DNA of 64,000 bases from Streptomyces sp. NBC_00078. Lineage in GTDB: Bacteria > Actinomycetota > Actinomycetes > Streptomycetales > Streptomycetaceae. The stretch lies in assembly GCF_026343335.1 (NCBI RefSeq), contig NZ_JAPELX010000001.1, positions 4,402,001 to 4,466,000 on the forward strand, read 5' to 3'. Every line of letters starts with the position of its first letter. Position 1 is the stretch's first letter. Positions 1-7,652 of the stretch are shown here, one piece after another. Under the pieces are notes generated by a model. That model did not search any database and was not told where the DNA came from. It saw nothing but the letters and a program-made list of their open reading frames with translations. Made by a program: the position numbers and the translations under genes.

Positions 1-226
1 CCCTGCAGCGACGAGCGGCTCCGGACCTCCTCGATCACGTACGGCTCGACGCCCCCTTCCCCAATGCGCGAAGCCTTGGCGATCTCAGCCCCGTCGATGG
101 GGATGTGCGTCGTACCGCCTTACCGAGGACGACCAGGAGGGCGCAGTGGGCATGCTGAGCGGTATCGGCCCAACCACCCCAATGCCCCCGATCGCCCCAC
201 CGGCACTCCCACCGTCAATCCAGCAG
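1..226. other. Left edge, no supported gene
   Basis: No intact gene can be supported here. The minus strand of about 1-118 reads as an open stretch that runs off the window (residues such as THIPIDGAEIAKASRIGE), but a stop lies just upstream of it and no convincing start is visible. It may be a truncated or partial gene; I do not recognise it. Confidence 0.3.
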
Positions 227-290
227 CTTGTATCACTAACTTGACACAAGATGCACTGGCCGCCATCTTGTACTCGACAATTGATACAAG
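227..290 (+). promoter_or_regulatory. Two 24-bp operator-like boxes upstream of the membrane protein/gntR pair
   Basis: Positions 227-250 and 267-290 are two 24-bp boxes. Each starts CTTGTA and ends ACAAG, and each resembles the reverse complement of the other, with centres 40 bp apart. A TTGACA at 241-246 could be a -35 element inside this stretch. The boxes end 20 bp before the first gene of a pair that encodes a GntR/YtrA-type regulator, so autoregulation by that protein is the natural inference; binding is not shown. Confidence 0.55.
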
Positions 291-310
291 CGTCACGACG
301 GGGGACCCCC

Positions 311-1099
311 ATGCTCGACACCGCCTTGCCCGGCCCGTATCGCCGCGCTCGCGCCGCTCTGTTCGCCCGGTGGGGCGGTCTCGCGCTCGGCGCCGCGCTT
401 GCCTGGGGGATCGCCCAGAGCGACCGCCTGGGGCTCGGAATCCTCCACGCCATCCCGGTCTTCGGCATCTGCACCGTGGTGGGCATCCTGGCCGCAGACG
501 CCCTGATGCCCAAGCGGCAGGGCCCAGTACGCCAGGCGGGCCTCACTCCGCGCCGTATCCGCGACTTCCTCCCGATCCGCTTCGCCATACTTCTGGCCAC
601 CCAGGCCGCTGCGCTCATCACCCTGCTCACGGCCGCCGCGCTCACCGCGTCCGCGGACGACATGGGCCGGGCGAGCCGCTCACTCAGCGCGGCCTGCGGC
701 GGACTGACCGAGTCACACGGTCCCTGGCCCGGCCTCTTCTACAGCGCCCCGATCCTTGGCGCCCTCGGGGTCGGCAGCGCCGCCTGCGGCTACGCCCTGT
801 ACCGCATCACGCGGCGCCCAGCCCCCGACGGGGACCCGGCGCTGCTCGCCCTCGACGAAAAACAGCGCCGAGACCGGGCGCTCGCGGTGACGGCCGCATG
901 GGGACTATTGGTTTCCGCTCCGCTCGCCGGCGCAGCGTTCTTCGCATCAGGTGCACTGCGCTCGCTTTCCTGCCTCGGACCCGCGCCCCACGCCGTCGGC
1001 TGGATCCTGCTGCCGGTCGCGGCGACGGCCGGCTGCACGGCCATGTGGTCCCTGTTCGTCCTTACCGCCCCGCTCTCCGTCCCCCGGAGCCAGCCATGA
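311..1099 (+). CDS. Multi-pass membrane protein paired with GntR regulator
   Basis: 262-aa protein with about five or six hydrophobic segments (near residues 20-35, 45-62, 90-112, 145-165, 195-215 and 232-252) and no recognised catalytic motif. Its stop overlaps the start of the GntR-family gene by 4 bp (ATGA), so the two are probably translationally coupled. YtrA-type GntR regulators usually sit with membrane or ABC components, which fits. Start 311 is chosen over an in-frame upstream codon because it lies just downstream of the operator boxes and opens the hydrophobic protein directly. Function unknown. Confidence 0.7.
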   Translation: MLDTALPGPYRRARAALFARWGGLALGAALAWGIAQSDRLGLGILHAIPVFGICTVVGILAADALMPKRQGPVRQAGLTPRRIRDFLPIRFAILLATQAAALITLLTAAALTASADDMGRASRSLSAACGGLTESHGPWPGLFYSAPILGALGVGSAACGYALYRITRRPAPDGDPALLALDEKQRRDRALAVTAAWGLLVSAPLAGAAFFASGALRSLSCLGPAPHAVGWILLPVAATAGCTAMWSLFVLTAPLSVPRSQP

Positions 1100-1467
1100 C
1101 CCGCCCGACCGTACGTGTGGACACGACCAGCCCGGTCCCTCCGTACGAGCAGATACGGACCCAACTTGCCGCGCTCATCGGCGGCGGCCACCTCCCGGAG
1201 GGCGAACGGCTCCCCACCGTCCGCCAGCTCGCCGCCGACCTCGGCCTGGCCACCGGTACCGTGGCCCGCGCCTACAAGGAGCTGGAGGCCGCGGCCCTCA
1301 TCCGCACCAAACGTGGAGCAGGCACCCGGGTCGCCGCCGTACCCAGGGCCGCTCACCCCGACGCCGCTCGACTCACCCGACTGGCTCACGGATACGTCGC
1401 CTCCGCCCGCGCGACCGGCGCCGACGAGACAGCCATCCTCGCCGCAGTACGAGCCGCACTGGACTGA
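1096..1467 (+). CDS. GntR-family (YtrA-type) transcriptional regulator
   Basis: 123-aa DNA-binding protein. The winged helix fills residues about 10-80, with the typical GntR signature PPYEQIRTQLAALI, then LPEGERLPTVRQLAADLGLATGTVARAYKELE, given here only as family-typical blocks. The C-terminal part is short (about 45 residues) as in the YtrA subfamily, with no large effector domain. It is coupled by a 4-bp overlap to the membrane protein gene upstream and probably binds the paired boxes at 227-290. Ligand unknown. Confidence 0.85.
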   Translation: MTRPTVRVDTTSPVPPYEQIRTQLAALIGGGHLPEGERLPTVRQLAADLGLATGTVARAYKELEAAALIRTKRGAGTRVAAVPRAAHPDAARLTRLAHGYVASARATGADETAILAAVRAALD

Positions 1468-1706
1468 ACCGACTCGCGGAGAAGAACAGCCCGAAGACCG
1501 AGAAACCCCACTCCTCAGCGTCGCCGATGCCTCGACCCAGTCATTGAGCCTGGTCCACCACGCATGAACGCCCCGCGGGATTGGCCGTCCACTTGACCGG
1601 CCAGTCCGCGGATCATGACCGGTCGCGCCACTTGAGGAAGGACCAGGGCCGACGGTCGGGGTCGGCAGCGCGGCAGGAACCCTCCGGCTCGACAAGCGGT
1701 CCCCCG
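1468..1706. other. Intergenic spacer, nothing recognised
   Basis: About 240 bp between the GntR gene and the tRNA-Ser-associated repeat. Neither strand gives a recognisable protein or RNA. Confidence 0.3.
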
Positions 1707-1848
1707 GTTGCGGTTCTGGTTGCATTCACCCCCGTTCAGCAGCGTCCAGCACCTGCCTTCAGCTCCGCTCCGCCGCAGGTCAGAACGCTCCTGATCTTCC
1801 CTGGACCCCCAGACGAACATTTGGAAAGCGTGTTGGGGGCAACCCCTC
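1707..1848 (+). repeat. Att-associated direct repeat, left copy
   Basis: About 140 bp that recurs, diverged but collinear, at 5324-5466. It begins with a double GGTTGC motif (1707-1730) resembling integrase arm-binding sites and has a second conserved block around CGCAGGTCAGAACGCTCC. It ends in a 36-bp block (1813-1848) identical to 5431-5466, which is tRNA-Ser sequence. A further GGTTGCATT copy lies at 1940. Reading: attachment-site debris of an integrative element. Confidence 0.65.
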
Positions 1849-1874
1849 ACGAGTTCGAATCTCGTATCCTCCGC
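1821..1874 (+). pseudogene. 3' half of tRNA-Ser(GGA), displaced att fragment
   Basis: The sequence reads from the anticodon (TTGGAAAGC) through a long variable arm (TGTTGGGGGCAACCCC), T arm (GAGTTCGAATCTC) and acceptor end (GTATCCTCCGC) of a class II serine tRNA. The 5' half is absent: what precedes it is element-type sequence. Integrative elements that target tRNA 3' ends leave exactly such a displaced 3' half at one junction. It cannot make a tRNA. A hairpin follows at 1896-1929, as expected for the original tRNA terminator. Confidence 0.8.
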
Positions 1875-1895
1875 AGCCGCCTGAACAGGCGAAAC

Positions 1896-1929
1896 GAAGA
1901 TCCGAGCCGCAATCGCGGCTCGGATCTTC
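1896..1929 (+). terminator. Hairpin downstream of the tRNA-Ser fragment
   Basis: 15-bp perfect stem (GAAGATCCGAGCCGC and its complement) with a 4-nt loop. Probably the original chromosomal terminator of the tRNA-Ser gene, which suggests that native chromosome lies on this side of the junction. Confidence 0.65.
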
Positions 1930-2160
1930 GCCGTGCGCTGGTTGCATTTACATACCCCTATTAAGGGCATTTCGGCGAGCGGGTAGCCGGATCTGCTACT
2001 CCGCCGGCTCGTCTCATCGGGCTGGGACCGCGGCGGGGAGGTGCCCCGGACTCTGCCTTCGTACGGCATCCGAAGATCATGGAACTGCGCCATCCTTGGC
2101 CTTGGCGCCGAAGCGGCTTCGGCGCGCCTGTGACGTTCCCTGTCTGTCGAGGTGCACCTC
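1930..2160. other. Upstream region of the helicase-associated gene
   Basis: Contains a further GGTTGCATT motif at 1940-1948, like the arm motif in the att repeats, and a GC-rich leader. No gene or clear promoter is recognised. Confidence 0.3.
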
Positions 2161-4590
2161 ATGAAGTCCCGATCGACGCTTGCGACTTGGCTGAGCGAAC
2201 TCGACGGTTCCCGCCTGGCACGCGTACTCGCCATGCGGAACGACGCAGCCTCCTCTCCGGAACCGCGCTCGGTGGGGGAACTGGCGGACCGTCTCCAACG
2301 TCCGGGGTCCGTGGCACTCGTCCTGCCACAACTCACGCTGCCGTGCTTGCAGGCCGCCGAGGCGCTGGCCGCCCTGGGGGCCCGAGCGACCCGGGACAGC
2401 CTCGCGGAGTTGCTCGGCGCGACGTCCCCTGCGGCCATACACGCGCTGGACGCGACCCTGGAGGCGCTGTCGGATCTGGCGCTCGTGTGGCACGACGGCA
2501 ACGAGGCACTCCGCATGCCTACGCCCTTGCGGCAGGCGTGGAGCACGCCCCTGGGACTTGACGCTCCGCTGGAAGAGCTGCTGGCCGGCACCACCTCGGA
2601 GGAACTGCGCGGCATGCTGGCGGTCCTGGGTATCAAGCCACCCGGCACCAAGCAGCAGCGGCTCGCGGCTCTGGTGGAGCATCACAGTGACGCGGAACAG
2701 GTCGCCGCGTTGGTGGCGGGGGCACCTGCGGCCACACGGAAGTTGCTTGAGCAGAGCGCCAGGTCCACGCCGCGTCAGTCACTGTTCGTCGTGTTCGGGG
2801 CTCCTGGCCGCGACCTCCAACCAGGCGCCCGATGGGCACTCGACCGCGGGCTTCTGCTCCAGGACCGTCACCGGTACGGGCCCGTCCGGATGCCGGTCGA
2901 GGTGGCCTTGGCTCTCCGGGGCCCCGATTGGCACGCTCCGTTCGAACCTCTGCCGCCCGTCACACAGTTGGTGCCCCTCACCTCCTCGGAGGTGGAACGG
3001 GAGGCCGCGGTGGCCGCCACCACGTTCGCGGCCCATGCCGCCTCCGTCCTTTCGGCATGCGCGACCGCTCCACCGACCCGGCTGAAGTCGGGCGGGATCG
3101 GCGCGCGTGAACTGGCCCGGCTCGGCAAGGCCGCCCAGGCGGACGACGCCGTCGTACGCATCGCTCTGGAGACCGCGTACGCCGCCGGACTGCTGGCCCG
3201 CGACGGCGATCGCGTAGCTCCCACCGAGGCGTACGACGCCTGGGCCGAGCAGGAGCCCGCAGAACAACTCGCCGTACTCCTCCGGGCATGGCGGGACCTG
3301 CCGCTCACCCCCACCCGGGCGCGCGACGAAGACAACAAGGCGGTTCCCGCGCTCGCCGGTGCGCCCGACTGCGGCGGCTGTCTGCAGGCCCGCAACGGGC
3401 TGCTCACCGCGGCAGCGGGGCTCCCGGCAGGACAGGGTGTGAAGGTCGCTTCGGAGCTGGGGCCGCTCGTGGCCTGGCACCGTCCGCTCGCCGACGACGC
3501 CTCGCCCCAGGACACGGCACCGTTCAGCACCGTGATCCGCGAAGGCGAACTGCTGGGCGTGCTGGCACGGGGTGCGCTGTCCCCGCTCGGTGCCCACCTG
3601 GCGGCCCACGCCGACGAGGAACTCGACATCACGGCCCGGCGGCTGCTGCCCCCCGCGACCACGACCGCCCGGATCGGCGCCGACCTCACCGCCGTCGTCA
3701 CCGGCACCCCGTCCTCGCGACTCGCAGCGCTGCTGGATTCGATGGCCGACCGGGAGACCAGTGGCACGGCATCGGTATGGCGCTTCAGTGCCGGCAGTAT
3801 CCGCCGGGCCCTGGACGCCGGCCGCACCCCGGACGACATCACAGCCGACCTGGCAGCCGGCTCCGCCACGGCCCTGCCACAGCCGCTGACCTATCTCATC
3901 GCCGACACCGCACGAGGTCACGGACGGGTGCGCATCGCCCCCGCGGCCTGTGTCATCCACGGCGACGAACCCGCGCTCCTGGCCGAACTCGCCGCCCACC
4001 GCGCACTGTCCAAGCTCGCCCTGCGGCAGCTCGCCCCGACGGTCCTGGTCAGCGGCAGCCCACCCGCGACGGCTCTCACCGCGCTCCGTGCTGCGGGCTA
4101 CGCCCCGGTCGCCGAGACCGCCGGGGGAACGGTACGCATCGAAAAGCGCCTGCCACAGCGGGCCGCCGCTGCCGTCCCGCCCCCGCGAAGGAACGTCGGG
4201 CGGCGCGGGCCCCGGACCACCGCAATCCGTACCTCGGACATGCCCACCGGCGCCGGGATGGACGTCCTGGCCGACCGGCTGCTCAAGGCCCCGCCGACTG
4301 CACCAAAACCCGACCCGTTCGGCAGCGGGGTGCCTTTCGCGACGGACACCGAGGAGATCGTCGCCGGATACGCGAAGCACCTGTCGTACAGCGACGTCCG
4401 CCAGGTCGCCCATGCCATCGACACCGGTGCGGCCATCACTGTCGAGTACATCGCCACCTCGGGCAGCCGGACCGTACGCACCCTCAGCGACCTGGAACTC
4501 GACCCGCCCTACCTCGACGCCTGGTGCCACCTGCGCGAAGCGGAACGCGTCTTCACTCTCTCCCGCATCCATGGCGTGATGCCCACGTAG
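2161..4590 (+). CDS. Helicase-associated (XPB N-terminal-like) protein with C-terminal WYL-like domain
   Basis: 809-aa protein of the actinobacterial helicase-associated family. Residues about 500-670 match the XPB/Ssl2-type helicase-associated domain (DLTAVVTG, VWRFSAGSIRRALDAG, TYLIADTARGHGRVRI). The last ~75 residues read as a WYL fold (AITVEY, YLDAWCHLREAERVFTLSRI). No Walker A or DEAD motif is present, so it is not itself a helicase. In Streptomyces such proteins usually sit beside an XPB helicase gene; here none follows, and the next genes are vapBC. Start 2161 is preferred over GTG 2152 because GAGG at 2148 is then 8 nt away. It lies in the tRNA-Ser-flanked island. Role unknown; DNA repair or defence are guesses. 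Confidence 0.75.
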   Translation: MKSRSTLATWLSELDGSRLARVLAMRNDAASSPEPRSVGELADRLQRPGSVALVLPQLTLPCLQAAEALAALGARATRDSLAELLGATSPAAIHALDATLEALSDLALVWHDGNEALRMPTPLRQAWSTPLGLDAPLEELLAGTTSEELRGMLAVLGIKPPGTKQQRLAALVEHHSDAEQVAALVAGAPAATRKLLEQSARSTPRQSLFVVFGAPGRDLQPGARWALDRGLLLQDRHRYGPVRMPVEVALALRGPDWHAPFEPLPPVTQLVPLTSSEVEREAAVAATTFAAHAASVLSACATAPPTRLKSGGIGARELARLGKAAQADDAVVRIALETAYAAGLLARDGDRVAPTEAYDAWAEQEPAEQLAVLLRAWRDLPLTPTRARDEDNKAVPALAGAPDCGGCLQARNGLLTAAAGLPAGQGVKVASELGPLVAWHRPLADDASPQDTAPFSTVIREGELLGVLARGALSPLGAHLAAHADEELDITARRLLPPATTTARIGADLTAVVTGTPSSRLAALLDSMADRETSGTASVWRFSAGSIRRALDAGRTPDDITADLAAGSATALPQPLTYLIADTARGHGRVRIAPAACVIHGDEPALLAELAAHRALSKLALRQLAPTVLVSGSPPATALTALRAAGYAPVAETAGGTVRIEKRLPQRAAAAVPPPRRNVGRRGPRTTAIRTSDMPTGAGMDVLADRLLKAPPTAPKPDPFGSGVPFATDTEEIVAGYAKHLSYSDVRQVAHAIDTGAAITVEYIATSGSRTVRTLSDLELDPPYLDAWCHLREAERVFTLSRIHGVMPT

Positions 4591-4643
4591 GACTCGGCGG
4601 CCAAGGCCGGTGCCGGGTGCGCCACCCCGCAGGCACCTCGCGA

Positions 4644-4681
4644 GATATACTCGACCCCACATTTGATATCAGGGAGGACTC
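4644..4681 (+). promoter_or_regulatory. Putative vapBC promoter/operator
   Basis: GATATA (4644) and TTGATATC (4663) form a short AT-rich inverted repeat in otherwise GC-rich DNA, followed by a strong AGGGAGG ribosome site before the vapB ATG. VapBC pairs normally repress themselves through such sites. Confidence 0.4.
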
Positions 4682-4897
4682 ATGAGTCGGACGGTTATCG
4701 ACCTGGACGACGAACTGGTTGCGGACGTGGCCAAAGCCCTCGGGACGAGCACCAAGAAGGAGACAGTCAACACCGCTCTTCGTGAGGTGCTGGAGAGCCG
4801 GCGTCGCGCCCTGGCTCTCGCCCGGCTGCGGGCCGCGGCCGGGGACGGCGCGTTCGATCTGGAGCTGTTCGAGAACAAGGGGAACTACCGCCGGTGA
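4682..4897 (+). CDS. vapB: VapB-type antitoxin
   Basis: 71-aa antitoxin. The N-terminus (MSRTVIDLDDELVADVAKALG) is the ribbon-helix-helix DNA-binding segment of VapB proteins that start with a beta strand followed by a helix. The C-terminal third (AFDLELFENKG) is the flexible part expected to clamp the toxin. AGGGAGG at 4672-4678 supports ATG 4682. It overlaps the PIN toxin gene by 4 bp, so antitoxin is made first. It neutralises the ribonuclease encoded next and likely represses the operon. Confidence 0.85.
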   Translation: MSRTVIDLDDELVADVAKALGTSTKKETVNTALREVLESRRRALALARLRAAAGDGAFDLELFENKGNYRR

Positions 4898-5316
4898 ACG
4901 CGGCCCAGTTCCTGATCGACACCAGCGCGCTCGCTCGGTTCATGCGCGAGGACGCGGAGCAGTACGGCTGGGACCAGGCGGCAGCCGCCGGTCTCATCGC
5001 CACCTGCCCGATCACCGAGCTTGAGTTCTTCTACAGCGCCCGGTCGGCCGCCGACAGGGCGCGCGGCATCGAGGACATGCGACTGATCTTCGGTTGGGTT
5101 CCCGTCGACGACCGCGCCTATGACCGCGCCTGGCAGGTCCAGGAAGTTCTCACCAAACAGGGAAAGCATCGCAGTGCGGGTGCGGTGGATCTCGTCGTCG
5201 CCGCGACGGCCGAGCTGCAAGGGCTCACCCTCCTGCACCGCGACCACGACTTCGCCTGCATCGCGGCAGTTACCGGCCAGGCTCTCCAGTGGTACGGCCC
5301 GGAGAGCGGCAAATAG
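4894..5316 (+). CDS. vapC: PIN-domain ribonuclease toxin (VapC)
   Basis: 140-aa PIN-domain protein, close to the usual length. Acidic metal-binding positions are visible: D9 (LIDTSALARF), E43 (ITELEF), D100 (GAVDLVVAATA) and D118/D120 (HRDHDF). VapC toxins cleave specific RNAs, often initiator or other tRNAs, in a Mg/Mn-dependent manner; the target here is unknown. GTG start 4894 overlaps the vapB stop. The pair is the last gene unit before the right copy of the att-associated repeat, consistent with an addiction module of a mobile island. Confidence 0.88.
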   Translation: MNAAQFLIDTSALARFMREDAEQYGWDQAAAAGLIATCPITELEFFYSARSAADRARGIEDMRLIFGWVPVDDRAYDRAWQVQEVLTKQGKHRSAGAVDLVVAATAELQGLTLLHRDHDFACIAAVTGQALQWYGPESGK

Positions 5317-5323
5317 GGGGCGT

Positions 5324-5466
5324 GGTTGCAGTTCTGATTGCATTCACCTCCGTACAGGAGCGTTCAGGAGCCCCACCCGCCATAACCGCACCGCAGGTCA
5401 GAACGCTCCCGCACACCCCTGTCCCCCCGGACGAACATTTGGAAAGCGTGTTGGGGGCAACCCCTC
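5324..5466 (+). repeat. Att-associated direct repeat, right copy
   Basis: Collinear with 1707-1848: the GGTTGC-containing arm motif at 5324-5347, the CGCAGGTCAGAACGCTCC block, and a 36-bp identity (5431-5466) covering the anticodon and variable-arm part of tRNA-Ser(GGA). Unlike the left copy it does not continue into the T arm or acceptor, so it is a broken or alternative att site. It closes the ~3.6-kb island with the helicase-associated gene and vapBC. Confidence 0.65.
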
Positions 5467-5646
5467 CTGATCAGGTACCCAGGAGACTGAACCCGCAGCA
5501 GGCCGGGCCCCGTGCCGGGCAGCGGCACATCCACCCCCCACACCTTCCGTTCAGACGAGTTGATGTAGAGGCGGAGCGTATACGCCGGACGCATCAGAAA
5601 CCCACTGGACGGCATCGTATTCGAGCTTCCGCCCCTGAGGATGGAT

Positions 5647-5672
5647 CGTGCCGTCCTGCCCAGGACGGCACG
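5647..5672 (-). terminator. Hairpin terminator after the PLD-like gene
   Basis: 12-bp perfect stem (CGTGCCGTCCTG and complement) with a 2-nt loop, 40 bp beyond the stop of the minus-strand PLD-like gene. The rest of 5467-5712 holds no recognised gene. Confidence 0.6.
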
Positions 5673-5712
5673 GTGAATGACGTGATGGTGACCGACTCGG
5701 CCTCGTAAGGCG

Positions 5713-7017
5713 TCAGCCCCCGCAAGCCGCCCGGATCTTGTAGAACGTGCTCAGGTATTTCGCGTGGTAGGACGCGCTGGTGATCCGTAGGACCGTTTCG
5801 TCGGCCGAGCGCAGGGACGAGCCGGTCAGGTTGGCGCTGCCGGTGTAGACGCGCGGTGTGATGTCGCCGTCGTAGGCGCCGTCGATCAGGATCTCCTTGT
5901 TGTGCGGACGGACGTCGATGCCCGGGCCGTTGGGGATCAGGCACTTGCGGTGCTGGATGCCGGCGGCGTTCAGGCGGGTGGTGATCGTGGAGTCGGTCTC
6001 GGCGTAGAGGATGTCGATCCAGCAGCCCTGGGCCTTCAGTTGGGCCAGCTTCTCGGCGACCTGGACGCGTGAGCCGAAGAAGCTGTGGACCACGATGCGG
6101 ACGTCGGTCTGGTGCCGCTTGCCGTCCGCGCCGGTGTAGGCGCAGCTGAGCTGGTTCAGCGCGCCGACGATCGTGTCGGTGGCCGGGTTGTAGTACGACG
6201 CGTCCCCACGCGGGAAGTAGAAGCCCCGGTAGGTCGAGCCGGTGGGTGTGGAGAAGTAGGCGTGGTTGTTGCCGCGGGCCAGCGAGCGTCCCTGGCGGAG
6301 CATCTCGTGGTACGTGGCGTAGCTGTTGTACACCGCGGTGTCGGTGAAGGTGACGGCGTCGTTGAAGGACTCGACCTTGTACCAGTCGCCGAGGTTCGAG
6401 GAGGTCTGGAAGACGACCTTCGAATAGCTGGTGCCGTCGTCGAAGGGGCCGATCTTCGAGAAAAGGAAGAACTTGTTGTGGGCGTACGCCGGTCCGGGAG
6501 GGGCTACGGCCAGGCAGCCGCGGCTGACGTCGTCCACATGGTCGGCGTCCTCGAACTTGTCGTCGCAGACGACGATCCAGGAGGGGGCGGCGTCATTGGT
6601 GCCGAGCCCGCTCCTGAGTGACTGGTAGGCCGGGTTGGTGTATTCGGCGCCGTCGCCTCCCACATAGCTCGAGTCGTCGACGATGATTTTGACGTCGACG
6701 CCGCGCGAGTGGGCGGCGAGCAGGGCGTTGGCGACCTCCTGGTCGTTGAACTCGTACATCGAGCCGCGGATCTGCGCCCCGGCGGGCGTGGCGTCGATCA
6801 GCTGGACGAGCTGGGTGAAGATCGCCTTCTGCTGCGCCGGTGTGCCCAGCGGGTCGTTGAAAACGGGTCCGTTGATCACCGGCTTCACCGGTGCGGCGGC
6901 CGCCTGTGTCGCGTTGCCGAGGAGGAGCGCGGCCACCAGGGACAGGACGGCGGCTGCGACGGACGGCAGGGTACGGAGACACCGGATCGCACGGGGGCCC
7001 ACAGTCGAACTGGTCAT
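5713..7017 (-). CDS. Secreted phospholipase D-like (HKD) protein
   Basis: 434-aa exported protein. A signal peptide covers residues 1 to about 42 (basic start, SVAAAVLSLVAALLLG core, AAAA cleavage region). Two HKD half-sites are visible: H180-x-K182 (AHNKFFLF) with N208 (TSSNLG), and H372-x-K374 (PHNKEILIDG) with N396 (TGSANLTGSS). PLD-superfamily enzymes cleave phosphodiesters through a phospho-histidine; substrates range from phospholipids to nucleic acids, and the exact one cannot be read here. It stands alone, diverging from the VOC gene, with a hairpin terminator at 5647-5672. Confidence 0.85.
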   Translation of the reverse strand: MTSSTVGPRAIRCLRTLPSVAAAVLSLVAALLLGNATQAAAAPVKPVINGPVFNDPLGTPAQQKAIFTQLVQLIDATPAGAQIRGSMYEFNDQEVANALLAAHSRGVDVKIIVDDSSYVGGDGAEYTNPAYQSLRSGLGTNDAAPSWIVVCDDKFEDADHVDDVSRGCLAVAPPGPAYAHNKFFLFSKIGPFDDGTSYSKVVFQTSSNLGDWYKVESFNDAVTFTDTAVYNSYATYHEMLRQGRSLARGNNHAYFSTPTGSTYRGFYFPRGDASYYNPATDTIVGALNQLSCAYTGADGKRHQTDVRIVVHSFFGSRVQVAEKLAQLKAQGCWIDILYAETDSTITTRLNAAGIQHRKCLIPNGPGIDVRPHNKEILIDGAYDGDITPRVYTGSANLTGSSLRSADETVLRITSASYHAKYLSTFYKIRAACGG

Positions 7018-7193
7018 CGTCAGCGCTTTCCTCGGTGCGTGGAGTGATCCCGCTGGAGGCAGGTCGCGGAAGCGGTGAGAGCACTATGCCCGGAAAAGTC
7101 GAAACGTCACCTTGTGTTACGCATATCGGGTTATCCGGTGCGCCATACGGGTGTCGGCGTGGGTGACGGAGTCAGCGGGTGCACAGTGGAGGC

Positions 7194-7619
7194 ATGAGCG
7201 AAAGCGACAGCGGAATTCTGGCCCGGGGACGGGCGGTGACCCGCCTTCCCGCGCAGGACCTGGAGCGGGCCCGGCGCTTCTACTCCGAGAAGCTGGGTCT
7301 GCAACCCGTGGACGAACGGCCCGGCGGGTTGCTGTACCGGTGCGGGGACACGGAGTTCGTCCTGTTCAAGTCGACGGGAGCCTCGTCCGGCACCTTCACG
7401 CAGATGGCGTGGACGGTCGACGGCCTGGAGACGCTGGTGGCGCAGCTCAAGCAGCGCGGCGTGGTGTTCGAGGACGTCGACGTGCCCGGGCTCCACACCC
7501 GGGACAGCATCGCCGAGGTCGAGGGGAACTACCCGAGCAAGGGCGCCCGGGGTGAGCGCGGTGCCTGGTTCAGGGACAGCGAGGGAAACCTGCTGGGCGT
7601 CGGCGAGCCGGTCTACTGA
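7194..7619 (+). CDS. VOC (glyoxalase/bleomycin-resistance-like) protein
   Basis: 141-aa protein with the two beta-alpha-beta-beta-beta halves of the vicinal oxygen chelate fold: RLPAQDLERARRFYSEKLG at the N-terminus and RGAWFRDSEGNLLGV at the C-terminus. The family includes metal-dependent isomerases, dioxygenases and drug-binding proteins; nothing here fixes the substrate. GTGGAGG just upstream supports ATG 7194. It is divergent from the PLD-like gene and convergent with the galactosidase operon. Confidence 0.8.
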   Translation: MSESDSGILARGRAVTRLPAQDLERARRFYSEKLGLQPVDERPGGLLYRCGDTEFVLFKSTGASSGTFTQMAWTVDGLETLVAQLKQRGVVFEDVDVPGLHTRDSIAEVEGNYPSKGARGERGAWFRDSEGNLLGVGEPVY

Positions 7620-7652
7620 CCGGCCCGCCCGGTTCGCCCGGCAGGTCCTGTT

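Noticed and set aside
1821..1874. Functional tRNA-Ser(GGA)
   Set aside because: The 5' half (acceptor 5' strand and D arm) is missing.
5467..5640. Minus-strand reading RPAYTLRLYINSSERKVWGV as a possible integrase N-terminus
   Set aside because: Short, no integrase motif, and the position alone (next to an att-like repeat) is not enough.
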